Assembly: GCA_018894105.1 (NCBI GenBank)
Contig: CM032123.1
Coordinates: 3,287,001 to 3,351,000, forward strand
DNA: 64,000 bases
Direction of reading: 5' to 3'
DNA from: Jacaranda mimosifolia
Taxonomy: Eukaryota > Streptophyta > Magnoliopsida > Lamiales > Bignoniaceae
In this document: piece by piece, positions 12,523 to 25,530 of the stretch
Layout of the letters: each line of letters opens with the position of its first letter
How positions within the stretch are numbered: the first letter of the stretch is position 1
Translations under genes and position numbers: made by a program
Notes under the pieces: model-generated
Told to the model about the DNA's origin: nothing
The model's input: only the letters and a program-made list of their open reading frames with translations
Database searches by the model: none

Positions 12523-13800
12523 TAAGCTGGTCAATGGGTAGGGTTAAACCCATGATAATAATACAATATACATACTCACACCCAATAAATAGATATGAGA
12601 CCCGAATCATATCCAAACCCATTAAAAAAATAGAATAGGTAAGGGTAGGGTCATACCCATGGAATACCCAAATACTCAATATCAAATATCCATGTTCTAA
12701 TTCCCTCATTTCCAGCTTTAATCTTTTTTATTCACAAAACTTTATTTAGTTACTATTCGTCAAACCTAAACCCAAAAATATATTAAAAATAATTGATTTT
12801 GGATTACGAATCTTTATAATCAAATATGATTGATTGGATATTTTAATCGGATAAAAATTCTAAAATTTGAATCGAAATCGAATTAAAATTCAATCCACTG
12901 ACATGTCTACCTCAAAATTACTCATTATCCAAATACTCAAATTTAACTAGTTAATGCAAATTACTTATATCAAAATTAAATTTCTAATAATAATCATGGC
13001 ATACTTGAAGTGTATATTTAAATTTTTAGTACATATAAAATAAAAAAAATAAAATTATTTTGAATTTATTTATTTTCAATAGCTTTGGACAATAGAGAAA
13101 GAAAGATTTTTATATTTTGGTGCTCAATATTCAAATTTTCAATAACATCAAATTAAAATTTTCCCACTAATTACATATATTTTATTGAATATATTACATG
13201 AAATAATAATATTTCAAAAAAAAATGAAAAGAATAAAGTTAAAGAAAGAAAATAATAATATATTAGAGGAAAAATTGAGAGAAAAATGTAATACGGGGAA
13301 GAAAGAAAAAAAGTGATACATACTCTTGTGGTTCTTATTTGTTTAATATACCAAAACTTAAATATATAAATTAACTAAATTAAATTAAATGACTAAAATT
13401 AAATGCATGCTTTTTTTTTTAATTTAAAAAATTGAGTTAACTTTTTAAAACTATGCCGAAAAAATTAGCCAATATTAACAAATTATTCTAGTATTCAAAT
13501 ATTAGATAATTTTAACATTTTAATTGACACTATAAATTTTTGAAAAAGATGAAAAAAATAATCAAATCAAAACACAATAAAAAAACTGGGTCTAATAAAC
13601 TAAGCCTAACCATAGACTCAATAGGTCTTGGGTTCGATTAGGGTAGGATTTAGTTTAGGGTCTATTATTTGGATATTTTAGGGTATTGATTTAATTGAAT
13701 TTATGGATAGAGTAGGGTATGATAAATATATGATATAATTATTGGAGTATAATAGAGTATGGATTTGGGGAGGGCAATACCCTATTCATTGACAGGCCTA
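12523..13800. mobile_element. hAT-like non-autonomous element
   Basis: Ends TAAGCTGGTCAATGGGTAGGG and CCCTATTCATTGACAGGCCTA are inverted repeats. Subterminal GGGTATGG/TACCCA words are abundant. Flanking octamers CATGTAAT and GGTATAAT match at 5 of 8, so it is an old insertion. Same family as 33562-34482. No transposase frame. Confidence 0.65.
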
Positions 13801-15185
13801 GGTATAATATTACAGAATTATGCATACGTGGTGTATTAAAATGGTCACTAAATTTAGTTAGTAAACATATTTTAATGATTTCGAAATCGTTAAGTTCATA
13901 GCAAATGCTAAGCAATCAATGAAATCATTCTAAAATATTTTTTAAGAAATTATAAGTTCTAAAATTCAAACTTTAGTTAAAATTGTACAATTGTGATCAA
14001 AACACTAATTCTTATATACGAAAATATGTACACGAGTTCCATTTATTTGTAACCACTTAACAAAAACTTAAACAAACTATATGATAAAAAATTAAGCAAT
14101 ATGATATGGACACAGACTCAAGTAGGATATATTGAAATTGTTACTAATTAGGTAGAATTTTAAAATTTTAACTCAGTAATTTTTATTAGTTTGAAACTCT
14201 TTTTTGTACATGTGATCTTATTCGTATTTATTAGGATAACACTTATTCGTACGTCGTCGTTTCTTATCTATATCTGTACTGATACTCCTTGATATCTTAG
14301 GACTCTTCCTTGCATGGGAAGCTTTGCATATATAAAGGATTTTTTTTTTCTTCTAAAATCTTTAACACAACTTGACTGATTTAAAGAATTGTCTATATTA
14401 AAACCTTCTTCTAGAAATCAACACATAATTTGATTGATTGTCTCTCCAGTATATTATCTCCATTCTCCATTCCTCTTGAAGTATTATCAAATTGCCCCCG
14501 ACGATTTAAGTGCACAAGTTAGTAGAAGCTTCAACATCGATTCCACGAATAGGGATTGCTTAGAAGTTGTTTGCGTAAAAAATACGAAGTTCATATAAGT
14601 TCAAAGGTTTGCTTGATTTGAGGTGGTTTTTGTTATACTTTTACTGTATAGAAGGTAAAATCAATTCACTTATTTTGATATTGTTCTGCATGCAATTTAA
14701 TTTTCAATTAAAATAATTGATCCTTTGGAAATTGCCCTTAATTGGCCAACCCTAAACCCTAGTATGCTCCCATGATTTTATTTTATTTTTCTTTTGATAT
14801 AATCCGATTGAAGAAGAAGATTCACAATAAAATTATTGATATTAACATTTGGATACACATTATAATGAAAAAGTCAAAATTATAATTATAAATATCTCTC
14901 GTGTAGATATTTTTAAATTTCTTTCATTATGATAATTGTAGTCCAAATTCATTCAAAGGACAAATCCGTCTTTATATGTACGCAGCCTGTTTTAGAAGTC
15001 ACTGTCGTCTGTGGTGCTCTGATTGTCTATTTCTACAACTCTACTCATTGCGTAATATCAAACGCACTTAATACTAATAATTTAACACTATACGCTCTTT
15101 CTCTGGCGTTGGAAGGAAGAATCTCTTATCTTCTTCTTCCTGTCTCCCTCAAGCCATTTCATCTTTCCTTTTATCCAGTTCTCAA
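13801..15185. other. Spacer and BBD upstream region
   Basis: AT-rich spacer grading into the BBD promoter. Frames in 14929-15336 look like transcribed leader rather than protein, being pyrimidine-rich with CTTCTTCTTCC runs. The TATA box and start site could not be chosen with confidence. Confidence 0.4.
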
Positions 15186-15835
15186 TCGTCGGTTGTCAGT
15201 CATCCATTATACTCTGCCCACTCCCTTCTCATCTCTTTTTTCTTTTCTTGTTTTGTTTGTTCCGGATCAATATTTTCTTGATTCTAATCCCATAAACCCC
15301 CCGCAATTTCCGGGCTTGGAGAGCTGGAGATTATAAAGCTGCGACTTTGGTGGGTTCTGCTCTTGATTCTTAAAGATTTTTAGAGAGGATCATTTTTTTT
15401 TTCAGGTGTGGTACTTATGTGCAAAAATAACAACTCTTGTCTAATTTTATGCCCTCTTAATAACTTGAATGATTCATGTGGGGGACAATAGCTTAACTAA
15501 AGGTAAAAAAGACAGCCAATTTTGAACCAGCAAAACAGAGGAGGGGAGGGAGGGGAACTTTTTTTTTCCTTCTTCTTTTGGAGATTTTATGGTTTGAAGA
15601 TGAGGGGTCCGTCGGAGCATTGAGTATAACTAGTCCTAATCCTGTGTTTTGACTTGTAGAGTCACAGAGGGTATTAGCGGGATCTGGGCTTAATTGGGTT
15701 GGTCTGATGAGGTTATCACTTTACTAATGAATATCGAAGGGAAAGATTGTGCCTTTATTTCTTTGCTGTTGTATATTATCAGTTTGCCATATGAGATAGA
15801 GGAGATCTCCACAACTCATAGTTTAGATTTGTTTT
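15186..15835 (+). repeat. BBD 5' leader region, donor copy of a duplicated block
   Basis: This stretch, before the coding start of the BBD gene, reappears in broken form at 24978-25530. Shared anchors include GATCAATATTTTCTTGATT, AGCCAATTTTGAACCAG, GGAGATTTTATGGTTTGAAG and GAATATCGAAGGGAAAGATT. It most likely holds 5' UTR plus leader intron, since a good acceptor (CCTATAG, ending at 16068) lies 8 bases before the start codon. Confidence 0.85.
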
Positions 15836-16076
15836 TCCCCTCCAGGGATTTTCATGGAAACGTTTTCCGGAGTTAATACTACTGCTGGAATGAATGATTA
15901 TAGTGTCTGTGGAAATAATTCAATAAAATATCCAGCCGGCATATGATTAGAATCATTGAGAGATGCCACATGTCTTTTTTTTATATAACTCACTGCTGTG
16001 TAATTTAATTGGTGGATGCACATTAGGCTGACGACTTTTTGTTTATTAATTTCTGATGTCTCCTATAGGAATTGAG

Positions 16077-19000
16077 ATGGTTTCTCTACAAGGCCCTGTC
16101 TTTTGCGCCGTGGTCCGTGCAAAACAAACTGGACTGTCTGTGCCTGTTAATTCACCCCTGCTCAAAGCTAAATTAATTAGAAGTGGATTCTTGGGGCTCA
16201 AACAGCTCAGCTATGGCGTGAATAATGTGGGCTCCCAGCAACATTCGAGGAAATGCAGAACAATCCAGTGTAGTTTCAGTTCATCATCAAATGGCAACGG
16301 TAGCATGGCTGAGAATTCCAGTGAAAATGATTCTGATTATGTGAATTCAAGTGTGCTTGAAGCTGGTATGTAGAGTTTCTTGACAACTCAATAGTCTTGA
16401 GAATTAGAAAACCTTTTATCATTTTGGATCAAATATGAAAAATGTGTAGATGCAAGTACAAGGGAGTTTTAAGCTTTCCCTTAGTACTATTTCTGCTTGT
16501 TTGTATCAAAGTTAAATGAGAAAATCACTCTTCTTATGCAAACTTGTAAAACGGGCATCATTTCTCATTAGTAGGTATTATAAGTTATTGTATACATCCA
16601 ACTCATTTGCATATATGTTTGATTGTTCTGAGTAGTTGAAGTAAGAAGTGGGCCAGATGGTTTTGTGATCAAGATGAGAGATGGTAGGCATTTGAGATGT
16701 GTCCATAATAATCCCCAGGGAGGTCATCTGCCGGATTATGCTCCACATCCTGCAATTGTATTGAAGATGGAAGATGGGACTGGGCTGCTTCTTCCAATAA
16801 TTGTTTGTATGTGCATATTACTGTCCCTTTTTCTGGAGAAGGCAAAATCATTTTCCTTTATTATCCCTTTATTCTTTTTATGTTTGCTTTTATTACAGTG
16901 GAGATGCCAAGTGTGCTGCTCATGGCAGCCGTACGCGATGTCCATCTTGTATGCTACCTTTGCTTCACCTAATTTAAGCTATAGAATATATATATATATA
17001 TGTATGTATTTAAATTCATGTCTACTTCTCAAAAAAGCTAAGTAGTTGATTAACTTCAGGCTAGACCTACTGTGTATCAAGTGGTGAAGGATATGATCGA
17101 GAAGATGGGCTATACGGTGAGTTTCTGAGATATATGAAGCTATTTTCTTCTTTCCAGCACTGATTTATTGCTGCTTACACTTTTGATTTTTGTGCTTGCC
17201 TCTTTTGCAGGTGAAACTTGTACGTGTCACCAAAAGGGTGCACGAGGCATATTTTGCTGAGCTACAACTTGTCAAGGTAAGGCCACCTTGTTACTAAGAC
17301 ATTTAACTGGATCTGCAACCCCATGCATTCTTGTTGAACAAAATACAGAAATATAAGTATTCTCACCATGGTCATGGTTTTTCTGCTGATGAGTTTTTTG
17401 TGTCGATTGAAGTTGGATAATGAAGCAGACTGCATTAGCTTTGATCTGCGTCCATCGGATGCCATTAACATTGCAGTAAGATGCAAGGTAATAATCTTAA
17501 TTGACCTAGCTCCCTCAGTTATATATATATGTCACCCATATTTCTACTCGGTGCTGATATTTCAGTATTAGAATTTCATATTTTCTCTTCTGTGTGGCAA
17601 TGAGCTAACTTAGACAATTACAATTGTTCCAGAAGAAAGTTCTGTGGATACGCCTTTCTATTAAACACAGAAGTTAGAAATAAAAGAAATAAATCTAATT
17701 AGTTCCACACAAGTTAAACTAGCTATCTATTTAAATTGCATAATGGCTTGTCGTTTTCTATTTCGTATGGCCATAAGTAACCCTTTAGCACTAATTTTAG
17801 AAGCTACCATACTTCAACCTATTGGATAAGAAATCTGTTACAAGCCTAACTAATGGATGTATTGACTAAAATTACTAATTGAATTCCTCGGCTTAGAGAA
17901 TCTCGATGGAGCAGAGTTAAAGGTTGACAAATACCTTTTTTAACTAAACATTAGCAACACTGAAGTTCTCTTGTAGTGAGCCTTTGATTGAAAATTATTG
18001 TTCAGTGCTAAAAAGGTTTCTTGCTATGTATAAGTCCCCTCTCTTAATATTATATTTGCGACATTTTGGTTCAGAAAGTTTGGTGAATTTGTTAGTGGAT
18101 AAGTTCTCTGTTTTCTCAGAAGAACATGTATAAATGATTTACAATTTTTCTACACCTTCCACATCAACCATCATTCATGGAATTGTTTATGATCAATCAT
18201 GTATCTGCCTCTTTTCTTTTCAAAATTGTCAATGGAAATTTGTTTTGGGAGATGCTTCTTTCTTCCGGTACTCTCAAATTTGTGTACAATGCCGTCTAGA
18301 ATGTATAAAAACTGAATAGATTGCCCAGTTTGCGATGCCATTACAGACCAGTCTCCTAAATAAATGTCTTATGATCCACAGGTGCCAATACAAGTCAACA
18401 AATTCTTGGCTTACCGTGACGGCATGAGGGTTCTTGAGTCTGCAAACGTGCCAGTGCAGAGCTCCACTTCAGATGGCCGATATGTCACTGTACTGGACAG
18501 GTAAATTAATATCCTAAACAACCTTTGGTCCTTTACCTCATGCAAGGATTGTGATGTTTTGTCGCAGGAACGTACAAATTTTTGGACAAACATAAAACTA
18601 TTTCTTTATTGTCTAGCAAGTGAATGGTATACAGATGTATATAAGGGTTCAATCTGGAGAATCAGGCGGGATAGTTTGATTTAGTTTAGAACAACAATGG
18701 TTTTGACAATCTCAAAGACCCTAATTTAGTGTTAATCGACGCAGACCGACTGGCCAGCCCTGCCTTGAAACAAAGGAGTTCATTTTAGTGCGAAACATGC
18801 TAATTGCTGCTGTTGAGGAACGTTACAAAGATGCAGGTAGTTCTTGTCAGAATGCAGACATCATTATTTTAAAACTTAGCAACAGCTATTATCATGTGAA
18901 TTAAAAACTCTTACTGAATGTCGCAATACTTTGGTATTGTTTCCGTAGCTTAACCTTTTCGTCCCTCGTTTTACCTATATTTCTGAAGATTCTTGGAGAT

Positions 19001-19231
19001 TTTTCTGACTTTTCACCAATTTTCAAAACCTAACCCGCTCGCCCGTTCCATTGAAATGTTTAAATTTTAAAACTACCTCGTTCCATTGAAATGTTTAAAA
19101 TTTTAAAACTACCTCGCGTTTGAACACATTTTGTAGTTCTTAGTACTAACAACTGTCCTTTCCGACTGTTGGCTGCAGCTCTGTGGAGGGACAAGCTCAC
19201 CCAACTCAGGTCCAAGAGGAACTGGACATGA
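16077..19231 (+). CDS. BBD1: Bifunctional nuclease (BBD family, DUF151)
   Basis: Plant bifunctional nuclease, a family with reported RNase and DNase activity and links to abscisic acid and stress responses. Nine coding exons: 16077-16365, 16636-16806, 16899-16948, 17060-17116, 17211-17276, 17413-17487, 18382-18500, 18745-18836, 19179-19231, giving 323 aa (Arabidopsis BBD1 is about 325). The first 70 residues are variable and Ser/Asn-rich. The DUF151 core runs from about residue 97 (VRSGPDGFVIKMRDGR) through LRCVHNNPQGG, HPAIVLKMEDGTGLLLPI, RPTVYQVVKDMIEKMGY and FDLRPSDAINIAVRCK. The C-terminal VEERYKDAALWRDKL is a UVR-like helix pair. The start was set at MVSLQGP because a likely leader-intron acceptor sits just before it; an in-frame ATG at 16056 would lie in that intron. 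BBD1 and BBD2 cannot be told apart here. Confidence 0.93.
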
Positions 19232-19790
19232 AAAAGAAACACTCTTCAAGGAGTGTTGAATCTCTTCTGATGGAATTTCAGGTGCTAAGGGGGGGTGACT
19301 TGTGTGCATAGCAATCGTTTGGTCAGGCATCAGCAGTGATTAATTTGTGTTTTCCCCCTTTAGGATTATACATAGGATGCTTGTGCATATATGTACAGAT
19401 AGATAAACTGTTCTATTTCGTGCTGAAGTTTTATGTGGTAACTATTGGATTTCATATTGAATGTTCCTTCGTTCCTATGAAGTATCATCTCTTATTCCTT
19501 TTGAAGGTTATTTGGGCTTTCCTTGAGTGGTATGCCTTAAAAACAATGATCAATAAAATGTTTACAGGGTTTTATGTGTTGACCCAATTGATTTGTTCTT
19601 GAATAGTTGTTTCATGAACACAAATTTGGATAAGTTTGATTTTATTGTACTTATCCACCCACGCACTTACATTTGTGGTCGTAAATGTGAGGGTCCAATT
19701 CAGAAGACTTTTGGTTGTTCATTGAAATTGTTTGTTTGGAGAGTTTTCAAAATGCTAATCATAGTCTTTATTATATAATATATATATATA
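19232..19790. other. BBD 3' flank
   Basis: Contains the 3' UTR region, including AATAAA near 19553. No further gene seen. Confidence 0.5.
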
Positions 19791-20260
19791 TAGGGATGTT
19801 CATCGAACTGAATCAATTTAATTGGTTTATATTGGATCGGATAATTGTGTTCAATTAAGTAAAACTCGATATGAAATAATTACAATTAGGTTGGACTTGG
19901 GTTTTATTTTTGTATATCCAACCTAACATGATTGATTAATTCTGATTAACATTAAAAAACAATTTATTTTCTAATGTTTCTTCACTTTCCTATCTTTGTT
20001 TAGTAGTCTCTTTGATATGTATTGAAATTTGATTAATTTGTTTTTGTCTTCTTCGAATGTATTTAGATTTCTATCATTTAGTTGAAGAAATTGAAATTTT
20101 ATAATTTAATTAGTATATAATTTTTATATACAAAAAAAAAGAAGAGGGAGACAGAAAAAAATAAATAAATAGACCCGATTACTTGAAACTTGACCAAGTT
20201 TAATTAGTTTGGATTGATTTTTCTTACGACCCAATCTAATCTGACCTGTGAACAACCCTC
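19791..20260. mobile_element. hAT-like non-autonomous element
   Basis: Left end TAGGGATGTTCATCGAACTG and right end GACCTGTGAACAACCCTC are inverted, with AATTGGTTT/TTAGTTTGGATTG words inside. The flanks are AT/TG simple repeats, so the 8-bp duplication is ambiguous (about 6 of 8). Confidence 0.55.
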
Positions 20261-21092
20261 TTATATGTGTGTGTGCGTGTGTGTGTTAAGAGCTTAATGC
20301 ATTCGAACTCAACTTTACACCTTACACATGAAATTTATGCGACTAAATCAGAGTTTTTTTGACGAAAAGTTAACCATGAGTTCTTCTTTCAAAGCAAAAT
20401 AATATGATTGCTATGATTGCTGTGCTAATTACTAAATTTATTGAAAAGAATAAATATGGTATATAATTGATTATCAAAAGAAACATTAGACCAATAATTA
20501 TAATGCATTTTAGGAAAATCGAACTTTCATGTTTAAAGAGAGACAAATGAAAAGTTTTTATGAAAAATATTGTAAATACAAAGATAAAATTTTTGTTTTG
20601 TAGACCATATTTGCAATTGCATTTAATTAAAAAAAAAAAGTAATTATAACCGAACTTAATACCTCTTACGAAAAGATACATCATCAAAATCATGGTAAAG
20701 TTTTCGAATTTATAGTTTCGAATATTTGTTCTTCATTATTGTTGTTACTTCTTGAAAGTTCGTTCACTAAATCATTATACGGAGTGGATTTTCAGTAAAA
20801 ATAAAAATAAGAAGCCAATAATTGTTGTCGGTAACAAACTTTTGGTATGAATTAATTTCAATAATAAATAGTTTACAGTTTTTAATTGATTATGCTATAT
20901 TATGCATCACATATAATTATTAAAACATTAAATAAAATAAACTAACATTCTTTTTTTTTTTTCAAAAGGTATATCTTTCAAATACTATTTTATATGAATT
21001 TTGAATTCAAAATTTCATCTATTTAACTATGAGAACCACACTACTAATTCAATTATCATTTAAACCTTTTGAGAAATTTGCACTTTTGGCCT
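20261..21092. other. AT-rich spacer
   Basis: No gene or convincing transposon ends. A (GT)n tract follows 20268. Confidence 0.5.
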
Positions 21093-22096
21093 CATTGAAT
21101 AGGGAATTATGTACTCTCAATCCCAAGCTATGAGACTAAAATTCTTTATTTTTTTGCACTTTTAGGATACCGTCAATTTGTTGAAGGTTTATTTGGAAAA
21201 ATTGCACTTTGATCTATTTTTATTTAGGTGAATTAAATAAAAAACCACTAAGGCTTGATTTATCTACAATAAATTTAGTTAAATTATAATGATTCCCTAA
21301 TATTTTGTTTTGTCTAATATTTTTGAAAACATGTTAGCCTCCATCCACAAATTTGTTGGCATCATCCAAATATTTATGTGAAAATCTAAAAATACCTTGA
21401 AAAATTGTTTTAGTTATTTTTTAGACAAAATGCCCTTAACTTAAAATTAAGGTAACAAATTTTACAACTAAAAGTAAAATCTAAAAATGTCATCCCAATA
21501 ATATAATTTAAATAATTTTTAAATAAGTAAAACAAACAATAAAATTAGTAATTCCAAATAAGTAAAATGAGTAAAGAATTAATTGTTTGGATAATATGAA
21601 TTTAAAATCATATAATTGATAATATATAAAAATAACAAATATATTTAAACTAATTTGATTAAGTTAACTAATTAATAATAAAATAAATAAGTAAAAAAAA
21701 AATCCCCACCCTTTTCCGCCACCCGATCAACCCTCCGCCCACCCTACCCCCCTTCTAGCCAGCGACCGCTGTGGTCGACCGGGCAGGCGACCGCTTGTCG
21801 TTGGCTAAGCCTACGGCCAGCCCACCCCCATCCCCTCTCCCATTTCAGCCCCAGCCCTCGTGTACCCTCCCCCTTCTGGCCCACGGCCGGCAACCCATAT
21901 ACCCCCACCCCAACCAACCCTCCCATAAATAGATCAAACTCATGAGGTTGTAAGGTAATAAATTGTTTTTCATTTAACGTTTTTCATGAAAAAAATTAAT
22001 GGACGTTAGGGTGTGTTCCAAATGTGCCAAAAAAATGGAAATTTTGGTCCTATAAGTATGAGGTTGGGATCGAAAATGCAAAACTCCTTATTCATT
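21093..22096. mobile_element. Long-TIR element with GC-rich core, element A
   Basis: About 100 bases at the left (GAATAGGGAATTATG... ACTAAAATTC) are a diverged inverted copy of about 100 bases at the right (GGTCCTATAAG... TTATTCATTGGTAG). The inner arms are AT-rich and the middle (about 21705-21925) is strongly GC-rich, with CCACCC runs and GGCC words. Boundaries are approximate and no target duplication was confirmed. Architecture as in 22386-24088 and 37786-39232. Confidence 0.6.
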
Positions 22097-22385
22097 GGTA
22101 GGTATGGGAATATGCTAATCTACTTGTCAGGACCTATTGCATAGCTTACTTATGATCTAATTTGACTTAACTTATTTAATAAAAATGTCAAGTTAATGCT
22201 TAAAAAAAACTTTTTTAATTAAATAGATTAAATTTAGACTCTTCTAAAAGCCTGTAAAGTCTAAAAAGTTAGTCCATTTATTCTTCTTTACATAAAAAAA
22301 TACAATAATAGTGGTGTAATATTAAATGGTTAATTGTATGTGATTTCTTTAATTAGTCATTTATGAAATCCATTACGTCGCTTAG

Positions 22386-24088
22386 GGAAAAATTACACTT
22401 TTAGTCCCACAATACAACTGCATTTTCATTGTTAATCCCATAAATTGGCACTTCATCACTTTTAGTCCAAATTTTATAATTTTTTTAGCATTTTTGGTCC
22501 TCCACCGTTAAATATTGATAGAAACCGTTAAAAAGAAAAGGATTAATTACCCACAGACCCCTAAAATTTGATTTATTTATGAAAATGTCCCTTTTATCCT
22601 TAAAAATTAAAAGCTAAGTTCTTTATTTAAATTCTCTCTCAAAAAAAAAAAGTTCCCTATATAAATATTTTAAAATGATATATATTTACAATATATATAG
22701 ATACATAAAATATATCTATATATTATGTATATATATAAATACATACATTATATATATAAATACAATACATATATATAAAACCCACCCCCGCCCCCTCCCT
22801 AATCCAGATTGCCGGCCATGGCCAGCGGCCGCCTCGCGAGCGGCCAGATCTGGCCACGGCTTGGCAGGTGACCATGGCCGGACAAGTCGCCTGGCACAGT
22901 GGCCAGGGAGCAGCGACTGTTGGCCGCCTCATGCCGGCCACGGAGATGCAGCCAGCGGCCGGCAACCACTGGCCACAGCCAGGTCGGCTATGGGTTGGCA
23001 ATGGCCGGCGAGCGAACAGGGGGTTGAGGAGTGATAGGGCTGCGGGGTGGGGTTTGTTGGGTTTGGCGTGGGGGGTTGGGGGCTGGGTGGGAAGGAAATT
23101 TTTTTTTTTTTTTTAAAAAATACTTATTTATTTTTACTATTTATTAATTATTAATTTAATATTATTAAGTATTATTATTAAGTATTAATTTTAATATTAT
23201 ACAAAATAATTATTTTTTAATTATTTTATTTTATTAAATATATATTATTCAAAATTATTTAAATTTTGTTAAGATGATTAAAATTATCAAATTACTTATT
23301 TAAAATTATTAAATTGCTTACTTTTTAAATTATTAAATTATATTAAGAATATTTATTATTTTAATATTATGAAGTAATTAATTTAAAATTATTAAATTTT
23401 AACTATTTAGAAGAAGAATTTTATTTTTATTTTTATTTTTCTATTATTTACTTATTTTATTTTTTAATTAATAAATAAATTTGATTGAATTTGATTAAAA
23501 TATTTTAGGTATATTTATGATTTTAATTTTTAATTTTTTAATTTATCTTGGATTTAAAGATTATTAAATATTTAAAATAAATAATAATAAAATATATTTA
23601 AACTTATTATGAGTAATTTAAATAATTTTAAAATTACAACCCACTAGTATGAACAATATTATAAATAGGTTCAAGAGCATTTTTGTGTCAAAAATAATCA
23701 AAACAGTTATTTAAGATTTTTTTTTTGAATTTTCAAATGACGTCAATAAATTTATTAAATGAGGTTACTGGTTCTTCAAAGTAGAGCGAAACAATAGGAG
23801 CTCGTTGCAATTTTTCTGGGTTGATTTATAATTGAGTCAAACCTTAAGGGTTCTATGTAATTAACTCAAATTAAAATGTTAGTGGATTTTTACATAAATA
23901 AATCAAACTTGGGGGGCGTTTTTATAAATATATAACAGTTTTTGCCAAAGATTTAATAGAAAACTAGACGGAGGACCAAAAATGCTAAAAAAATTATAAA
24001 ATTTGGACTAAAAGTGATGAAGTGCCAATTTCTAGGACTAACAATAAAAACACAGTTGTATTGTGGGATTAAAAGTGTAATTTTCCCC
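22386..24088. mobile_element. Mutator-like non-autonomous element with GC-rich core, element B
   Basis: Inverted repeats of about 170 bases (GGAAAAATTACACTTTTAGT on the left, its complement on the right, continuing through CACTTCATCACTTTTAGTCC) enclose AT-rich arms and a GC-rich core at about 22783-23090. Flanking 9-mers GTCGCTTAG and GTCACTTAA match at 7 of 9, the duplication size of Mutator-type elements. Open frames in the core are by-products of GC-rich repeats (GCCGGCCATGGCC and variants) and show no known domain. A short relative is at 32642-33009. Confidence 0.75.
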
Positions 24089-24639
24089 GTCACTTAATAT
24101 TGCTTTTTGTTAAAGTGATATTGTTTTATACTTTGATTTGAACTTTCATAATTATACATTTTTTATTTATTATTTTGATTATTGCTTATCAAGGTCTATT
24201 ACAAATTTAAGTAAGTTAAAAATTTAGATTTAATCGAAGCCTTTGTAGAATTAGGCCTTTAAGTAGGCTTTCATGAGACTAAGACTTCAAAATTTATTAA
24301 AAAAGTTAAACCTAATATTAAAAAAAGCTTATAATAAATAATAAATTAAATTTAAATTCGTTATTTACATAACATACATGATTTATTTAAGTCAAAACCT
24401 AGTGTAGTATAGCCAAGCCTACTTTCATACCTACTCATTGGGACAAAAAATGCAATTTTCCCGAACCTTTTTTTTTTTTTTGAAGAAGTGTATGAATGTA
24501 ACTTATCCCCGCGCTCTTTTGGGAGCCAAAAATCTTGAAATCGGTTCGCGCCATCGCCAAGCGGACTTGGTTTAGAGCTTTTAAGCGAATCAGCTTCGGC
24601 AACAATCAGTTGTACGCTCTCCCCGCTCCCTAACAAAAA
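24089..24639. other. Spacer before the DHFR-TS leader
   Basis: AT-rich until about 24500, then rising in GC. The frame on the minus strand at 24361-24681 has no recognised domain. Confidence 0.4.
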
Positions 24640-24797
24640 GAATTCCTCCCTAGCGCGCCGCCGCCTCGCCGCCGCTTCCATCCTCAGTCCGCTTACTCGC
24701 TGGAATTTTTGGGGAAAATCATCGATTTTTCCGAACCCTCCCGGGGATTTGCTGTCTGAAGATCCAACTACAAAATTTCATTTCAAAAATATTGTAG
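24640..24797 (+). promoter_or_regulatory. Candidate first (non-coding) exon of DHFR-TS
   Basis: A GC-richer patch with CCGCCGCTTCC and CGAACCCTCCCGGGG ends in ATTGTAG|GTACCA, a plausible splice donor at 24798. It contains no ATG. It would splice over the duplicated BBD block to the acceptor before 26788. Inferred only; transcript evidence is required. Confidence 0.35.
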
Positions 24798-24977
24798 GTA
24801 CCACTCCGATCCTCATAACCCCTTCTTCTTCCTCTGTACTTCTTCTTAATTATTTCTTCTATTTAAGAATAGTTTGTACTTGACTTTGCTAAATGATCAT
24901 TGAGAAACTTTTGATTAAAATCGTGCTGCATAATTTCCATGTGGATTTTTTTTGCCTGATTTTAGGACTTTTAACTT

Positions 24978-25530
24978 TTGTCGGTTGCTAGCTATCATTA
25001 CATCTTCCCGACTTCCTTCTCATCCCTCTTATTCTCTTCTTGTTTCTTTTGTCCCAGATCAATATTTTCTTGATTTTAATTCCATAAAATCCCTACAATT
25101 TTGTTATGATTCTGTGGGGGGTGCTTAACTAAAGGTAAAAAAAAGAAGCCAATTTTGAACCAGGAAAAAGAAAAAAAGAGACTTTTTCCTCCCCTTCTTT
25201 TTGGAGATTTTATGGTTTGAAGATGAGGGGTCCTTCGCGCAATTGAGTATAACTAATCTCAATCCTGTGTTTTGACTTGTAGAGGTCACACAGGGTGCTA
25301 AATACTAATGAGGTCTGGGCTTAATTGAATTATCAAAAGCAAAAAATGGGGGAAGATCTGGGCTTAATTGGGTGAGTTTGATGAGGTTATCATTTATGAA
25401 TATCGAAGGGAAAGATTATGCCTTTATTTATTTGCTTGTTTTATATTATCAGTTCTGAAGTATATGCTAAAACTATAAAATGCTGAATTTGTGGATAAAA
25501 GTCAGTTCGCCATATGAGAGAGACGAGAAC
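24978..25530 (+). repeat. Partial second copy of the BBD 5' region
   Basis: Homologous in the same orientation to 15186-15835, but with about 150 bases deleted (15300-15455 equivalent), a local doubling of TCTGGGCTTAATTG near 25315-25375, and an insertion of about 50 bases near 25453-25502. Lies in what is probably the leader intron of DHFR-TS. Confidence 0.85.

Noticed and set aside
14929..15336. A 135-residue frame before BBD
   Set aside because: No domain recognised, composition like pyrimidine-rich leader, and part of it falls in the block that was duplicated as non-coding sequence.
22675..23116. Overlapping frames on both strands in the GC-rich core
   Set aside because: They come from GC-rich repeats lacking stop codons, lie within a transposon, and show no known domain.
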